In this document: one piece after another, positions 1 to 7,511 of the stretch | Layout: each line of letters starts with the position of its first letter | Position numbering within the stretch: the stretch's first letter is position 1 | Assembly: GCA_022824735.1 (NCBI GenBank) | Contig: JAJDZI010000119.1 | Location: forward strand, 1-42,865 | Reading direction: 5' to 3' | Source: Nitrospirales bacterium | GTDB lineage: Bacteria > Nitrospirota > Nitrospiria > Nitrospirales > UBA8639 | Length of the DNA: 42,865 nt | Made by a program: the position numbers and the translations under genes | Notes under the pieces: model-generated | What the model was told of the DNA's origin: nothing | Seen by the model: only the letters and a program-made list of their open reading frames with translations | Database searches by the model: none

Positions 1-1308
1 GTCCTGGGCATCGGCCTGCTCCTGCTGGCCGCCGGCCCGGCCGGAGCTGTCTCCATGGATGAGCAGCGGCTGTTCGATGTGGCCGGCGACGACAATAATG
101 GGCACAACGCGGTCCGGACCCTGTTGGCAAAAGGAGTCAGCCCGAACGTGCCGGTGGAGTTCTCTTCCCTGCGACGGGCCGCCATCCACGTGGCCGCGGA
201 GAAAGGGGCGGTCAACAACCTGGCGGCCATGCTCAAGGCGGGCGGGAACCCGACCCTGCCGGACGGAGAGGGGAATACCCCTTTGCACTGGGCCAGCACG
301 GGCGACCGGGGCGGGATGGGCCTCACCCATGCCCATCCCGCAGCCATCCGGCTCCTGGTGCAACATGGGGCGGACCTGCACCGGACCAACCACAATGGGG
401 CCACCCCGCTGCACGTGGCTGTTTATGGCGGCTTCGGCCGCGGGTCGGCCAGCGGCGCCATTATCCAAACCCTGCTGACTGCCGGCGCCAAGCCGGAGAC
501 GGTCGATGGGAGCGGGTTGACGGCCTTACAGCGCTTTGCCCGCGACGGTGCGAACGAGGGCGAGGTCGTGACGATACTACTCAAGGCCGGGGCCGACCCG
601 GATCGGGTGACGCCGGGCGGGGATGCCCCGCTGCATTTGGCGATTAAGAACGGGCAGAAAGGCAGGGTGGTGAAGGCGTTACTGGCGGGCGGGGCGGAGC
701 CGTGCGTGCAGGATGCCGAGGGGTACACCCCGTACCAGTTATACAATGCCCAGGAAGATGCCGTCATCCGGCAGGCCCTGGATCGGGCGCAGGGGCACGA
801 CCTGGCCTGCGACGCAAAGAAACAGGCGGAGGACCCGCAACGGGTGGAGGGTAACACGACAACCGGCGACGATACGGGTGAGGACAAGGCAGGGCAAGCT
901 CCGGCGATGGAACCCTTCGGGCCTAATTGGATCGTTGCCGAGAATCAGCCGTGTCAGAAATTTAACCCAAATCCGACTCCCGGCGAGACGTATACCTGGT
1001 CCGGCGGGTGTGTGGACGGCAAGGTGTCCGGTAAGGGGCGGGGTGTCTGGCATTTACCCGATGGCAGGCAAGATGTGTACGAAGGCGGCATGCGCGACGG
1101 CAAGAATCATGGCCAGGGGACTTTTACCTGGCACGATGGCGACCGCTATGAGGGGGAGTGGCGCGACGACAAGCCTCATGGCTATGGGACTCTTACCTTG
1201 ACCAATGGCGAGTCCTACGGGGGCCAGTGGCAGAACGGATGTTTTCGTCGTGAAGATGGATCATCCGCTTGGATAAATACATCAAAGGAGGCGTGCGGTT
1301 ATAACTAA
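1..1308 (+). CDS. Exported ankyrin-repeat / MORN-repeat protein, 5' end cut by the window
   Basis: The reading frame is open from the first base. The residues before the first internal ATG (base 55) form a hydrophobic stretch ending in A-A-G-P-A-G-A-V-S, which looks like the end of a signal peptide, so the true start lies left of the window. About six ankyrin-type repeats follow (motifs such as GNTPLHWA, GATPLHVAVYGG, DAPLHLAIKNG), then an acidic linker and three MORN repeats near bases 1060-1250 (YEGGMRDGKNHGQGTF, YEGEWRDDKPHGYGTL, YGGQW). Both repeat types are binding scaffolds and no catalytic domain is visible. An exported or periplasmic scaffold is inferred. Base composition matches the core genome, unlike the next three genes. 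Confidence 0.85.
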   Translation, partial: VLGIGLLLLAAGPAGAVSMDEQRLFDVAGDDNNGHNAVRTLLAKGVSPNVPVEFSSLRRAAIHVAAEKGAVNNLAAMLKAGGNPTLPDGEGNTPLHWASTGDRGGMGLTHAHPAAIRLLVQHGADLHRTNHNGATPLHVAVYGGFGRGSASGAIIQTLLTAGAKPETVDGSGLTALQRFARDGANEGEVVTILLKAGADPDRVTPGGDAPLHLAIKNGQKGRVVKALLAGGAEPCVQDAEGYTPYQLYNAQEDAVIRQALDRAQGHDLACDAKKQAEDPQRVEGNTTTGDDTGEDKAGQAPAMEPFGPNWIVAENQPCQKFNPNPTPGETYTWSGGCVDGKVSGKGRGVWHLPDGRQDVYEGGMRDGKNHGQGTFTWHDGDRYEGEWRDDKPHGYGTLTLTNGESYGGQWQNGCFRREDGSSAWINTSKEACGYN

Positions 1309-1377
1309 CTGTCCGGTGGACTACAGTATGCGGTGCATGATCGGGACCGGGACAAGGTCAGAAGACAGGAGGCTATC

Positions 1378-1857
1378 ATGTTGAAAGGATTCATGCTCTT
1401 TTTGTTTGTAGTGCTTGTTTTTCCAGCTACTGGTAAAGCTCAGACAATGATTGCTGGCGTCCCCGTCAATTGCGTTGACGCTTATGGTGTTCCCGTCATG
1501 ACAATTCCCGCCCCTCAATTGGGTGATGTTGGTATGGCTCGGATCGAGCCGAATGGCGTACGGGTTATCTATCTCAATCCAATTATTCTTAACGTCTTAC
1601 CTCGACCGATCCAGCTATTCTGGTACGCACACGAGTGTGCCCATCATCATCTTGGCCACACCTACGGCTTTCAGCAGTTATCCCGAGAAAAAGATGCAGA
1701 TTGCTGGGCTATTCGTATTGGGCGAGAGCAGGGTTGGATAACCCCAAAAGTCATCGACGTGATGGCCCACTACTTTAGAGGGAACCCCGGTTCTCCTTGG
1801 GGACATTTACCGGGTCCTCAGCGCCTTCAAAATTTTGTCAATTGCTATAACTTGTAG
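1378..1857 (+). CDS. Small exported HExxH putative metalloprotease (M48-like motifs)
   Basis: 159 residues. The ATG at 1378 is chosen because AGGAGG lies at 1367-1372 and it gives a clean signal peptide (MLKGFMLFLFVVLVFPATGKAQ region); an ATG at 1333 would add a charged tail with no ribosome binding site. The sequence shows H85-E86-C-A-H89 followed by E104-K-D-A-D108, the HExxH...ExxxD arrangement of M48-type zinc peptidases, with E86 as predicted catalytic acid. It is far shorter than full M48 enzymes and has no transmembrane helix after the signal, so a minimal periplasmic peptidase or inactive relative is possible. It is followed 12 bases later by another small gene, so the two are probably co-transcribed. 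Activity and substrate are unknown. Confidence 0.7.
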   Translation: MLKGFMLFLFVVLVFPATGKAQTMIAGVPVNCVDAYGVPVMTIPAPQLGDVGMARIEPNGVRVIYLNPIILNVLPRPIQLFWYAHECAHHHLGHTYGFQQLSREKDADCWAIRIGREQGWITPKVIDVMAHYFRGNPGSPWGHLPGPQRLQNFVNCYNL

Positions 1858-1869
1858 AGAATAAACGTC

Positions 1870-2736
1870 ATGAATACGCCCGAGACAAATAGTCAACCGA
1901 CGTGCAAATGCTCTAGCGTGAATGTCAGTACATGGATATCTATGCTGGCGATAGGGCTTTCTTTTGTTGCTCTCGTCTTTACGATTTGGAATGAAACCAA
2001 GAAGGAAGAGACAACGCTACGACAAAGTCTGACCGACGTTCTGGAACAGATCACGGATATCGATAGGGAAGCCGCAGAGTTTCAGGCTAAAGCATCGCTC
2101 ATCGAGGGACAAAAAGATTTTGCATCATTTAGCTTCATGAATCGTAAGTTTTTGCTGCTGCGTCAAGCAGAAGAACTCTACAAAAATCTTGAGGAAGAGA
2201 CGACCGTAGCAGACGACGCCCTGATTTCACTTGCGTATTTTGGAGTTGGTGAATTTAAGGAAGCAGAATCGCATATGAAAGGAGCTTTGGAGAAGGCAAA
2301 AACGCGCATTGTGCGCGCCTCTGCTCTCAGATCCCTTGGGAATCTTGCTGTTGCCCGTGGGGAGCATTCCCACGCCACAGAACTTTATGACAAGGCATTA
2401 CAAGAAATCGGCATGCCCAAAAACGATATGGAAAACAATTTTAAGATGACAACAAATTTGTTCAAGGTACAGCACGCGGTTGCTCGCAATGACTATGACG
2501 GCGCCGCAACCTCTCTCGATGAATTGGTGGTCGATTTCCAGAATCTCGATTGCACGTCGGCAAGAAACCAATGGTTTATGAAAATTTACGTGATGGTACA
2601 AATGCTTGCCCCACATTTGGAAGGCAAGATTTTAACGCCGCCTATCGGTGATGGGAAAGCAAAATGTATCTACGACTCATACGCGTCTGGGTTCGTTAAA
2701 CAGGGTAAGTTGAGGAGATGGTCTCCTCCCTCTTAA
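1870..2736 (+). CDS. Membrane-anchored hypothetical protein with helical repeat region
   Basis: 288 residues. A short N-terminal segment containing C-K-C is followed by one transmembrane helix (about residues 22-40), a charged probable coiled coil (about 45-75) and a helical region with TPR-like periodicity (about 95-215, for example AESHMKGALEKAKTR and AVARGEHSHATELYDKAL). No enzymatic motif is seen. It starts 12 bases after the HExxH gene and shares its lower GC, suggesting one acquired unit. I do not recognise the family; a membrane-tethered protein-interaction module is the most that can be inferred. Confidence 0.6.
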   Translation: MNTPETNSQPTCKCSSVNVSTWISMLAIGLSFVALVFTIWNETKKEETTLRQSLTDVLEQITDIDREAAEFQAKASLIEGQKDFASFSFMNRKFLLLRQAEELYKNLEEETTVADDALISLAYFGVGEFKEAESHMKGALEKAKTRIVRASALRSLGNLAVARGEHSHATELYDKALQEIGMPKNDMENNFKMTTNLFKVQHAVARNDYDGAATSLDELVVDFQNLDCTSARNQWFMKIYVMVQMLAPHLEGKILTPPIGDGKAKCIYDSYASGFVKQGKLRRWSPPS

Positions 2737-2793
2737 TTCATTGGCATTGAATGCGCCAAGATGGAGAAAGGCAGCGCAATCATCTAAGCCCGG

Positions 2794-2826
2794 GTAGGTC
2801 GAGTAAGTCGAAGGCCTAACCCGACA
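2794..2826. repeat. Degenerate REP-like sequence
   Basis: The gap 2737-2910 has the typical REP ends (GTAGGTCG... and ...CCCGACAA) seen near the RAYT gene, but the middle is diverged. Probably a decayed copy of the REP family mobilised by the 4428-5003 transposase. Nothing else is visible in this gap. Confidence 0.35.
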
Positions 2827-2910
2827 ACGGAAGAGAACTTGAGGGAGGTCAAGAGGCTTGTCTAACAATAAGATCAGGAATGGCATATTTTCTTGTGGGG
2901 TTTTACGAAA

Positions 2911-3399
2911 ATGAATGATTCAGATGATTCAGATGATCTGAGCTTCTGGGAAAAGTTGGTTCGCTGGCTAATAACAAAAAGAGTTCTGCCGCGATCGAAG
3001 TGGGGTTTCGTCGTCGGCTTTCTCGTGTGTGGTCCAGGATTATGGTATCTGTATGATAATTCTGGGCAATCTATAGAAGAGATCCGTTCAAGCGCTGTCA
3101 ATCATATGGAAAAAATTTATCAACTCAGCAAATGCGAAACTGACTGGCTGTATAACATTGATGTAAGCAAAGTTGACTTTGAAGATGAACAAACGGCTAG
3201 GGAATTGGAGCAAATGTCCGGTGAGAACGTGGAGCAAAAGAGGAGGGCGATGCTTTCTTGGAGGAGACAACAAGAAGGCAATTTAGGTCAAGGAATTTCG
3301 GCGACAAAAGAACTTTTGAAGGAAATCGAACGTCTTAGCATGCAAATAGCGGATATATGGAAACCAGGCGTGGCATTGGGTTTCCGTTGCATTGAATAA
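2911..3399 (+). CDS. Hypothetical single-pass membrane protein
   Basis: 162 residues from the ATG at 2911; an in-frame TTG at 2893 would add six residues and cannot be excluded, as neither has a strong ribosome binding site. The N-terminus is acidic (NDSDDSDD), with one hydrophobic segment (about residues 30-49, GFVVGFLVCGPGLWYLY) and then a charged, coiled-coil-prone domain. No family is recognised. Its architecture (one helix plus soluble helical domain) and low GC resemble the gene at 1870-2736. It may belong to the same small accessory cluster, although a 174-base gap with a REP-like sequence separates them. Confidence 0.5.
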   Translation: MNDSDDSDDLSFWEKLVRWLITKRVLPRSKWGFVVGFLVCGPGLWYLYDNSGQSIEEIRSSAVNHMEKIYQLSKCETDWLYNIDVSKVDFEDEQTARELEQMSGENVEQKRRAMLSWRRQQEGNLGQGISATKELLKEIERLSMQIADIWKPGVALGFRCIE

Positions 3400-3445
3400 T
3401 CATGCAGCCAATGAAATTGATCTACAGCCAGGTTGGCGCGCGCAG

Positions 3446-3471
3446 GTCGGGTGAGTGCAGCGTCATCCGAC
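3446..3471. repeat. REP palindrome (variant)
   Basis: A 9-base stem, GTCGGGTGA and TCATCCGAC, encloses an 8-base loop. The GTCGG/CCGAC ends match the three REPs around the RAYT gene. Confidence 0.55.
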
Positions 3472-3487
3472 ACTGCGGCTTTGTTTT

Positions 3488-3590
3488 GTCATTCCCGCAA
3501 GCTTGTTAGCGGGAATCCAGTGCCGTTGTTTTTACGAACGGAGGAAAAAGCAAGGACGCTGGATCCCCGATTAAGGATGTCGGGGATGAC
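3488..3590. repeat. MITE-like inverted repeat (GTCATTCCCG...CGGGGATGAC)
   Basis: The ends are imperfect inverted repeats of each other (GTCATTCCCGC...GCGGGAATCCAG at the left; CTGGATCCCCGA...TCGGGGATGAC at the right). Each end is itself a short hairpin, about 103 bases overall. One half of the same element recurs at 15472-15495. Non-coding; likely a dispersed palindromic repeat. Confidence 0.6.
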
Positions 3591-3619
3591 GGCAAGAGAC
3601 AACGAATGTATCAATGAAC

Positions 3620-3680
3620 GCCTGTCCTGAGCGTAGCGACAGCGAAGTGGAAGGAAGCCTGTCGAAGGCACTGAACACAT
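3620..3680. repeat. Dispersed repeat with CCTGTCCTGAGCG core
   Basis: The core and the tail CACTGAACACA recur at 15571-15606 (CTGTCCTGAGCGCAG... then GACTGAACACA), with an inverse fragment at 10285-10306. Here the middle looks internally duplicated (AGCGACAGCGAAG). It lies between the MITE-like repeat and mazF, so 3400-3716 is entirely repeat DNA. Confidence 0.55.
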
Positions 3681-3716
3681 ACTCCTGGTGCCGTCTTTTC
3701 CAAGAACCAACGGTCG

Positions 3717-4046
3717 CTATGAGGCTAACCCGATAAATAACGCGAGGCTGCGATTGAGACGAACCATGGTCTCATCATTGAGGTGCCCGATGTGTTGAGC
3801 GATACGTTCCCGCCGCAATGCCACGATTTTATCGACCATGATTTGTGAAGTCACCGTAAGCCCAGTTGTTTCTGATGGTTGGACATCGATCCGAAACAAC
3901 GGCGCATGTTGGCTCTTGCTCGTGATTAAACAGACGACGATGCTTGCGTGGGTCTCATTGAAGAGATCGGACTGAATAATGACCGCAGGACGCGGCTTTC
4001 CGTAATCCCCTGGCGCGGATACGATAACCAGATCACCACGTTTCAT
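3717..4046 (-). CDS. mazF: MazF/PemK-family toxin (mRNA endoribonuclease)
   Basis: 109 residues, the normal size for the family. The N-terminus MKRGDLVIVSAPGDYGKPRPAV is the conserved MazF/PemK strand-loop signature, followed by a central IVVCLITS strand and the TSQIMVDKIVALRRERI segment that carries the conserved core. MazF enzymes cut mRNA at short sequences and are neutralised by a small antitoxin. Its ATG overlaps the stop of the upstream antitoxin gene by four bases (ATGA, 4043-4046), so the pair is translationally coupled in the usual antitoxin-first order. It sits between repeats, consistent with a mobile type II toxin-antitoxin module. Confidence 0.88.
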   Translation of the reverse strand: MKRGDLVIVSAPGDYGKPRPAVIIQSDLFNETHASIVVCLITSKSQHAPLFRIDVQPSETTGLTVTSQIMVDKIVALRRERIAQHIGHLNDETMVRLNRSLALFIGLAS

Positions 4047-4261
4047 TGATCCGGAGCCATGTCCGCGATGCTTTCTATGAACTCCAGGGTCTCTTGTTCA
4101 GACTCGTGCCGGCTGACCAAGATGGACTGGCGACGGGCCTCTTTGACGAAATGCTCCGATCGTGTGTCAGGCACCCAAATCTGAACGGGACGCAACCCTG
4201 CTGCCCGGAGTCGACGACGGTAGTCCTGCATTTTCTTGTGGCCGGAAGTATGAGAAGCCAT
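4043..4261 (-). CDS. MazE-like antitoxin (DUF3018-type)
   Basis: 72 residues from the ATG at 4261 (MASHTSGHKKMQDYRRRLRA). An in-frame start 12 codons upstream adds a poor N-terminus. The basic N-terminal half with RRRLRAAGLRPVQIWVPDTR is typical of the DUF3018/MazE-type antitoxins encoded directly before mazF. The acidic C-terminal tail (ESEQETLEFIESIAD) would bind the toxin. AGGG lies about nine bases before the ATG. Such antitoxins normally also repress their own promoter; no operator was identified. Confidence 0.8.
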   Translation of the reverse strand: MASHTSGHKKMQDYRRRLRAAGLRPVQIWVPDTRSEHFVKEARRQSILVSRHESEQETLEFIESIADMAPDQ

Positions 4262-4344
4262 GTCCGTTTTCCCTATCGTGGTATGCCAGGGTAACATGTT
4301 ACCAATAATGCTCTAGAACCTCAAGGAGCATTCAGCCTGGGTAG

Positions 4345-4371
4345 GTCGGATTAGCGCAAGCGTAATCCGAC
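4345..4371. repeat. REP palindrome upstream of the RAYT gene
   Basis: A near-perfect stem, GTCGGATTA and TAATCCGAC, with loop GCGCAAGCG, preceded by GTAG (4341-4344). It is one of three copies placed before, inside and after the transposase gene. GTAG next to a REP hairpin is the known recognition feature of RAYT enzymes. Confidence 0.9.
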
Positions 4372-4427
4372 AATCCAGGCACGTTTCCAGTCGTCACCGT
4401 CCGCTTGAATGTCGTACACTCACGACC

Positions 4428-5003
4428 ATGCACTATAGACGGGCGTTTATCCCGGGCGGGACCTATTTTTTTACCATCGTGACTGCCCGGCGGCGGAAAC
4501 TGTTTAACGATGACGCGTCTGTTGATGTCGTACGCCAGGCGTTTCGCCACGTCAACGGCACACGGCCTTTTACCATCGACGCGCTGGTCATTTTACCCGA
4601 TCACCTTCATTGTATCTGGACGCTATCCCCTTCTGATTCGGATTATCCCACCCGGTGGCGATTAATCAAAACTTGGGTCACAAAGCATCGCCCTAGACCG
4701 GTGCCGGCGGCAAAGCCCTTGGGACTGTCGGATTACGTTTGCGCTAATCCGACCTACGGGATTACGGGACCTACACGACTGGCGGTTTGGCAGGGTCGGT
4801 ATTGGGAGCACGTCATCCGTGATGAAACGGATTACCGGCAGCATGTGGATTATATTCATTACAACCCGGTGAAACATGGCTATGTGCAACGTCCCTGGGA
4901 TTGGGCGTATTCAAGTTTCCGGCACTACGTGCAAGAGGGGCGTTATCCGCAAGATTGGGGCGAGACGGCTCCCGTCTTTGGCGAAGGGGTGGGACATGAA
5001 TGA
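4428..5003 (+). CDS. REP-associated tyrosine transposase (RAYT, Y1/IS200-like)
   Basis: 191 residues. The N-terminus has the RAYT signature RRAFIPGGTYFFTIVTARR. The HUH metal-binding motif is in LPDHLHCIWTL, and the C-terminal block DYIHYNPVKHGYV holds the candidate catalytic tyrosine. RAYTs are single-copy domesticated Y1 transposases that nick single-stranded REP DNA and are thought to spread REP elements. REPs lie 57 bases upstream and about ten bases downstream. A third REP (4727-4753) lies within the coding sequence and is translated as roughly residues 100-109 (GLSDYVCANPTY), between the HUH half and the tyrosine half, without breaking the frame. Confidence 0.92.
   Translation: MHYRRAFIPGGTYFFTIVTARRRKLFNDDASVDVVRQAFRHVNGTRPFTIDALVILPDHLHCIWTLSPSDSDYPTRWRLIKTWVTKHRPRPVPAAKPLGLSDYVCANPTYGITGPTRLAVWQGRYWEHVIRDETDYRQHVDYIHYNPVKHGYVQRPWDWAYSSFRHYVQEGRYPQDWGETAPVFGEGVGHE
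4727..4753. repeat. REP palindrome inside the RAYT coding sequence
   Basis: A stem, GTCGGATTA and TAATCCGAC, lies in frame within the transposase gene, followed by CTAC, the reverse of the GTAG tag. It is in the opposite orientation to the upstream REP at 4345. Confidence 0.9.
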
Positions 5004-5013
5004 AGGTGGGGCT

Positions 5014-5039
5014 GTCGGATTACGCTACGCTAATCCGAC
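5014..5039. repeat. REP palindrome downstream of the RAYT gene
   Basis: GTCGGATTA and TAATCCGAC with loop CGCTACGC, followed by CTAC. The CTA at its right edge (5040-5042) is also, on the minus strand, the TAG stop codon of the PHP gene. Confidence 0.9.
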
Positions 5040-5885
5040 CTACGAGGAGGCGGCGTGTCGTAAGGGGGGCAGTAACGTGTCTGGGACTTTTAGGTTTCCT
5101 TTTCCTCGACCGACTTGAATGGCCGGGTTTGTCGCGCCGTGGAAATCGCTGCCGCCGGTTATCAGCAGGTCCAATCGTTTGGCCAATTCGAGATACCGCG
5201 AAGTCTGTTTCCGGTTATGGCTGCTGTAAAACACTTCCAGGCCCAACAATCCGGCTTCCTTTAGGCACGCACACAAGCGGTACAGGGGCTCTCCTTGACA
5301 CCGGGTCCACGCCGGGTGTGCCAGAACCGGAACGCCGCCTGCGTTGCGAATCCAGCCGATGACGTCCCGTGTGTCGGAGAGTATCCGCGGCACGTAGGCC
5401 GGGGCTCCCTCTTTCAAGTATCGATCGAAGGCTTCCCGTGTATCCTGAACGTATCCCTTGACAACCAACGCCTGCGCGACGTGCGGGCGACCGATGGAGC
5501 CGGAGCCGGCCTTGGCCTTGACGTCGGCCTCGGACAGTTCAAGGCCCAGGGCGTTCAGCCGTTCGATGGTCTGGGGAATTCTGGCGTTTCGGGAGAGACG
5601 CTGTTGAGCCAAACGTTCCCGGAAGGCCGAGTCCTGCCAGTCGAAGAAATAGCCGAGGACGTGGAGCTCCTGTCCGTCCAGGCGGGAACTCAACTCGACC
5701 CCGGGAATGATTTCGATGCCCAGCGGCGTGGCGGCTTCCATGGCGTGGGGAATACCGTCCACAATATCGTGATCCGTGATGGCCAGAGCCGTGACGCCTG
5801 CTTGATGGGCCAGGTCCACGACCTCGCCGGGCATCAGGCTGCCGTCGGAGTAGCGGGTGTGCAGGTGAAGATCGATTCGTGCCAT
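5040..5885 (-). CDS. PHP-domain phosphoesterase (RNase AM / YciV-like)
   Basis: 281 residues. PHP metal-binding motifs appear in order: DLHLHTRYSDG at the N-terminus, AITDHD, PGVELS, the central GSIGRPHVAQAL, VLAHPAW, and GGSDFHG near the C-terminus. This arrangement matches the PHP enzymes that hydrolyse 3',5'-nucleoside bisphosphates and trim RNA 5' ends (E. coli YciV/RNase AM), which are 280-290 residues long. It follows the folB-methyltransferase gene by 24 bases and is probably co-transcribed. Its stop codon is supplied by the edge of a REP element, so its last few codons may have been reshaped by REP arrival. Assignment to the exact subfamily is from motifs only. Confidence 0.85.
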   Translation of the reverse strand: MARIDLHLHTRYSDGSLMPGEVVDLAHQAGVTALAITDHDIVDGIPHAMEAATPLGIEIIPGVELSSRLDGQELHVLGYFFDWQDSAFRERLAQQRLSRNARIPQTIERLNALGLELSEADVKAKAGSGSIGRPHVAQALVVKGYVQDTREAFDRYLKEGAPAYVPRILSDTRDVIGWIRNAGGVPVLAHPAWTRCQGEPLYRLCACLKEAGLLGLEVFYSSHNRKQTSRYLELAKRLDLLITGGSDFHGATNPAIQVGRGKGNLKVPDTLLPPLRHAASS

Positions 5886-5909
5886 CGAAGTGCGCTCAGG
5901 ACGGGCCGG

Positions 5910-6830
5910 TCAAGGTTTCTGCGCCACGAGCCGCGCGGTGATGGTGGGTTCCTGGTGAAGCGGTGCAGGGGAGGGGCCTTCTTCATAATGCAGCACTCGC
6001 AGTGGATGCGTGAGGCGCAGCAGTTCGTTGTGCTCCAAGCAAAATTCTTTCCTCCGGGGATGCTGGTACCGGACGTGGTTGTCGATCAGAAACGTTTCAT
6101 AGATCAGGATGCCGCCGGGCTTGAGCGCTTGCAGGAGAGACGGAAAGAGCGGCCGGAAGAGATAGAAAAACACCACGATCCCGTCGTATTCCTGATTGCC
6201 CAGCGAAGGCACCGCCGCCGGGTCTTTTTCCAAGTCCGTGTTCCACGTCGAGAGATTGGGCAGGCGGTGTTCGCCGGCCTTGTGCGTCAGAGCGGCTAAT
6301 GCCTGCTCGTTTCGATCGAGACCGGTCACCTCATACCCTTGAGAAGCCAGGTACAAGGCGTGGCGGCCTTCTCCGGCGGCCACGTCCAGGACTTTGCCCT
6401 TGGGGATCATGTGGGCGACGGCGCGCAAAAACGGCGAAGGTTGAAAAGGGGAAACGGAATCGATTGCGCGGATGCGAGGGTACGTCAGGCGGATGCCGAC
6501 AGAACCTGACACGTCCGGGAGCGGCGGCGCGGCTTTCCGCAACCAGATGGTCAGTCGTTGAATGGGAAATTCCAGCAGAAGTGTTTGGGCGATTTGATCC
6601 GTCAATCGTTCGATCAGCGCGTTTTCATGGGCGGTTCCGACGTCAATGACTCGTTGCACGACTCTGGCGTAATCCACGGTTTTGGTGAGGTTGTCGGAAT
6701 GAATGGCGTCTTCGACCGAACAGGTGAGTTCGAGGTCCACCAACAGCGGCTGCGGGCATTGCCGTTCGTCCGGCGTGACCCCGCACCGCGCTTGAAATCG
6801 TACCCCTTCAATGATGATGGCTTCGGACAC
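5910..6830 (-). CDS. folB: Fusion: dihydroneopterin aldolase (FolB) + SAM-dependent methyltransferase
   Basis: 306 residues in two domains. Residues 1-122 are a complete FolB of normal length, with the predicted active-site Glu22 (GVTPDERQCPQPL) and Lys99 (LRKAAPPLP); FolB converts 7,8-dihydroneopterin to 6-hydroxymethyl-dihydropterin in folate synthesis. Residues about 130-306 are a class I methyltransferase with SAM motif I at 147-158 (VLDVAAGEGRHA), a GLDRNE acidic motif and LKPGGILIYETF, resembling TehB/UbiE-type enzymes. The frame runs through without a gap. folC lies 3.5 kb away in the window. The methyltransferase substrate is unknown. The gene is divergent from moaC. Confidence 0.85.
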   Translation of the reverse strand: MSEAIIIEGVRFQARCGVTPDERQCPQPLLVDLELTCSVEDAIHSDNLTKTVDYARVVQRVIDVGTAHENALIERLTDQIAQTLLLEFPIQRLTIWLRKAAPPLPDVSGSVGIRLTYPRIRAIDSVSPFQPSPFLRAVAHMIPKGKVLDVAAGEGRHALYLASQGYEVTGLDRNEQALAALTHKAGEHRLPNLSTWNTDLEKDPAAVPSLGNQEYDGIVVFFYLFRPLFPSLLQALKPGGILIYETFLIDNHVRYQHPRRKEFCLEHNELLRLTHPLRVLHYEEGPSPAPLHQEPTITARLVAQKP

Positions 6831-6914
6831 CAGGGCATTGTCGAGGAGGGGAAAATACGTGTCAACCCCGGTTGACTTGCCCGGCTTCGGTCAGGCGTGA
6901 GCAGGTCCAACCGC

Positions 6915-6944
6915 TTGACCCGCTTTTCGGAGGGCTCCTATAAT
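6915..6944 (+). promoter_or_regulatory. Sigma70 promoter of the moa operon
   Basis: TTGACC (6915-6920), an 18-base spacer and a perfect TATAAT (6939-6944) predict a transcription start near 6951, about 30 bases before the moaC start. It is the only good promoter between folB and moaC. Confidence 0.8.
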
Positions 6945-6980
6945 AGGGTCGAACGCTTAGGAGGGGGGGGATTGTGCCTG

Positions 6981-7511
6981 GTGGCTGATTTGACGCATTT
7001 TAATGAATCCGGCCGTGCGAGGATGGTTGACGTGTCGGCCAAGGGTTCGACCGAACGCATTGCGGTGGCGCAGGGCCGCGTCTCGATGCTTCCGGAAACC
7101 CTACGCCGTATTCAGGAAGGGAAAATCGCTAAAGGCGACGTCCTGGCCGTAGCGCAGGTGGCCGGAGTCATGGGCGCCAAACGGACGCCGGACTTGATCC
7201 CCATGTGTCATCCCTTGATGCTGACGAGCGTGAACATCGACTTCCGGGAACATGCAACGCCCGATGAGCGGGGGCAATGTGCCTTGACCATCCAGGCTGC
7301 GGTCAAGACCAACGGCCAGACCGGGGTCGAAATGGAAGCCATGACCGCGGTCGCGGTGGCGGCGTTGACGATTTACGATATGTGTAAAGCCGTGGACAAG
7401 GGCATGAGTATCGGAGACGTGTGTCTGGTCTCGAAATCCGGCGGCAAATCCGGGACCTATCAGCGAGCCGGCGTCGAGACCTTGGCTCCTGCTCATGGGG
7501 CCTCGTCATGA
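6981..7511 (+). CDS. moaC: Cyclic pyranopterin monophosphate synthase MoaC
   Basis: 176 residues from a GTG start, giving [19 protein letters not shown], the usual MoaC N-terminus. AGGAGG followed by a G-run (6959-6970) lies 10-16 bases upstream; a TTG at 6972 is the main alternative. The conserved DLIPMCHPL and [13 protein letters not shown] motifs are present. MoaC forms cPMP from the 3',8-cyclo-GTP product of MoaA, the first committed steps of molybdopterin synthesis. It is the first gene behind the 6915 promoter, and its stop overlaps the moaD start by four bases (ATGA). Confidence 0.95.
   Translation: MADLTHFNESGRARMVDVSAKGSTERIAVAQGRVSMLPETLRRIQEGKIAKGDVLAVAQVAGVMGAKRTPDLIPMCHPLMLTSVNIDFREHATPDERGQCALTIQAAVKTNGQTGVEMEAMTAVAVAALTIYDMCKAVDKGMSIGDVCLVSKSGGKSGTYQRAGVETLAPAHGASS

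Noticed and set aside
5000-5362. Plus-strand frame starting at the end of the RAYT gene
   Set aside because: Begins with translated REP sequence and then shadows the PHP gene on the other strand.
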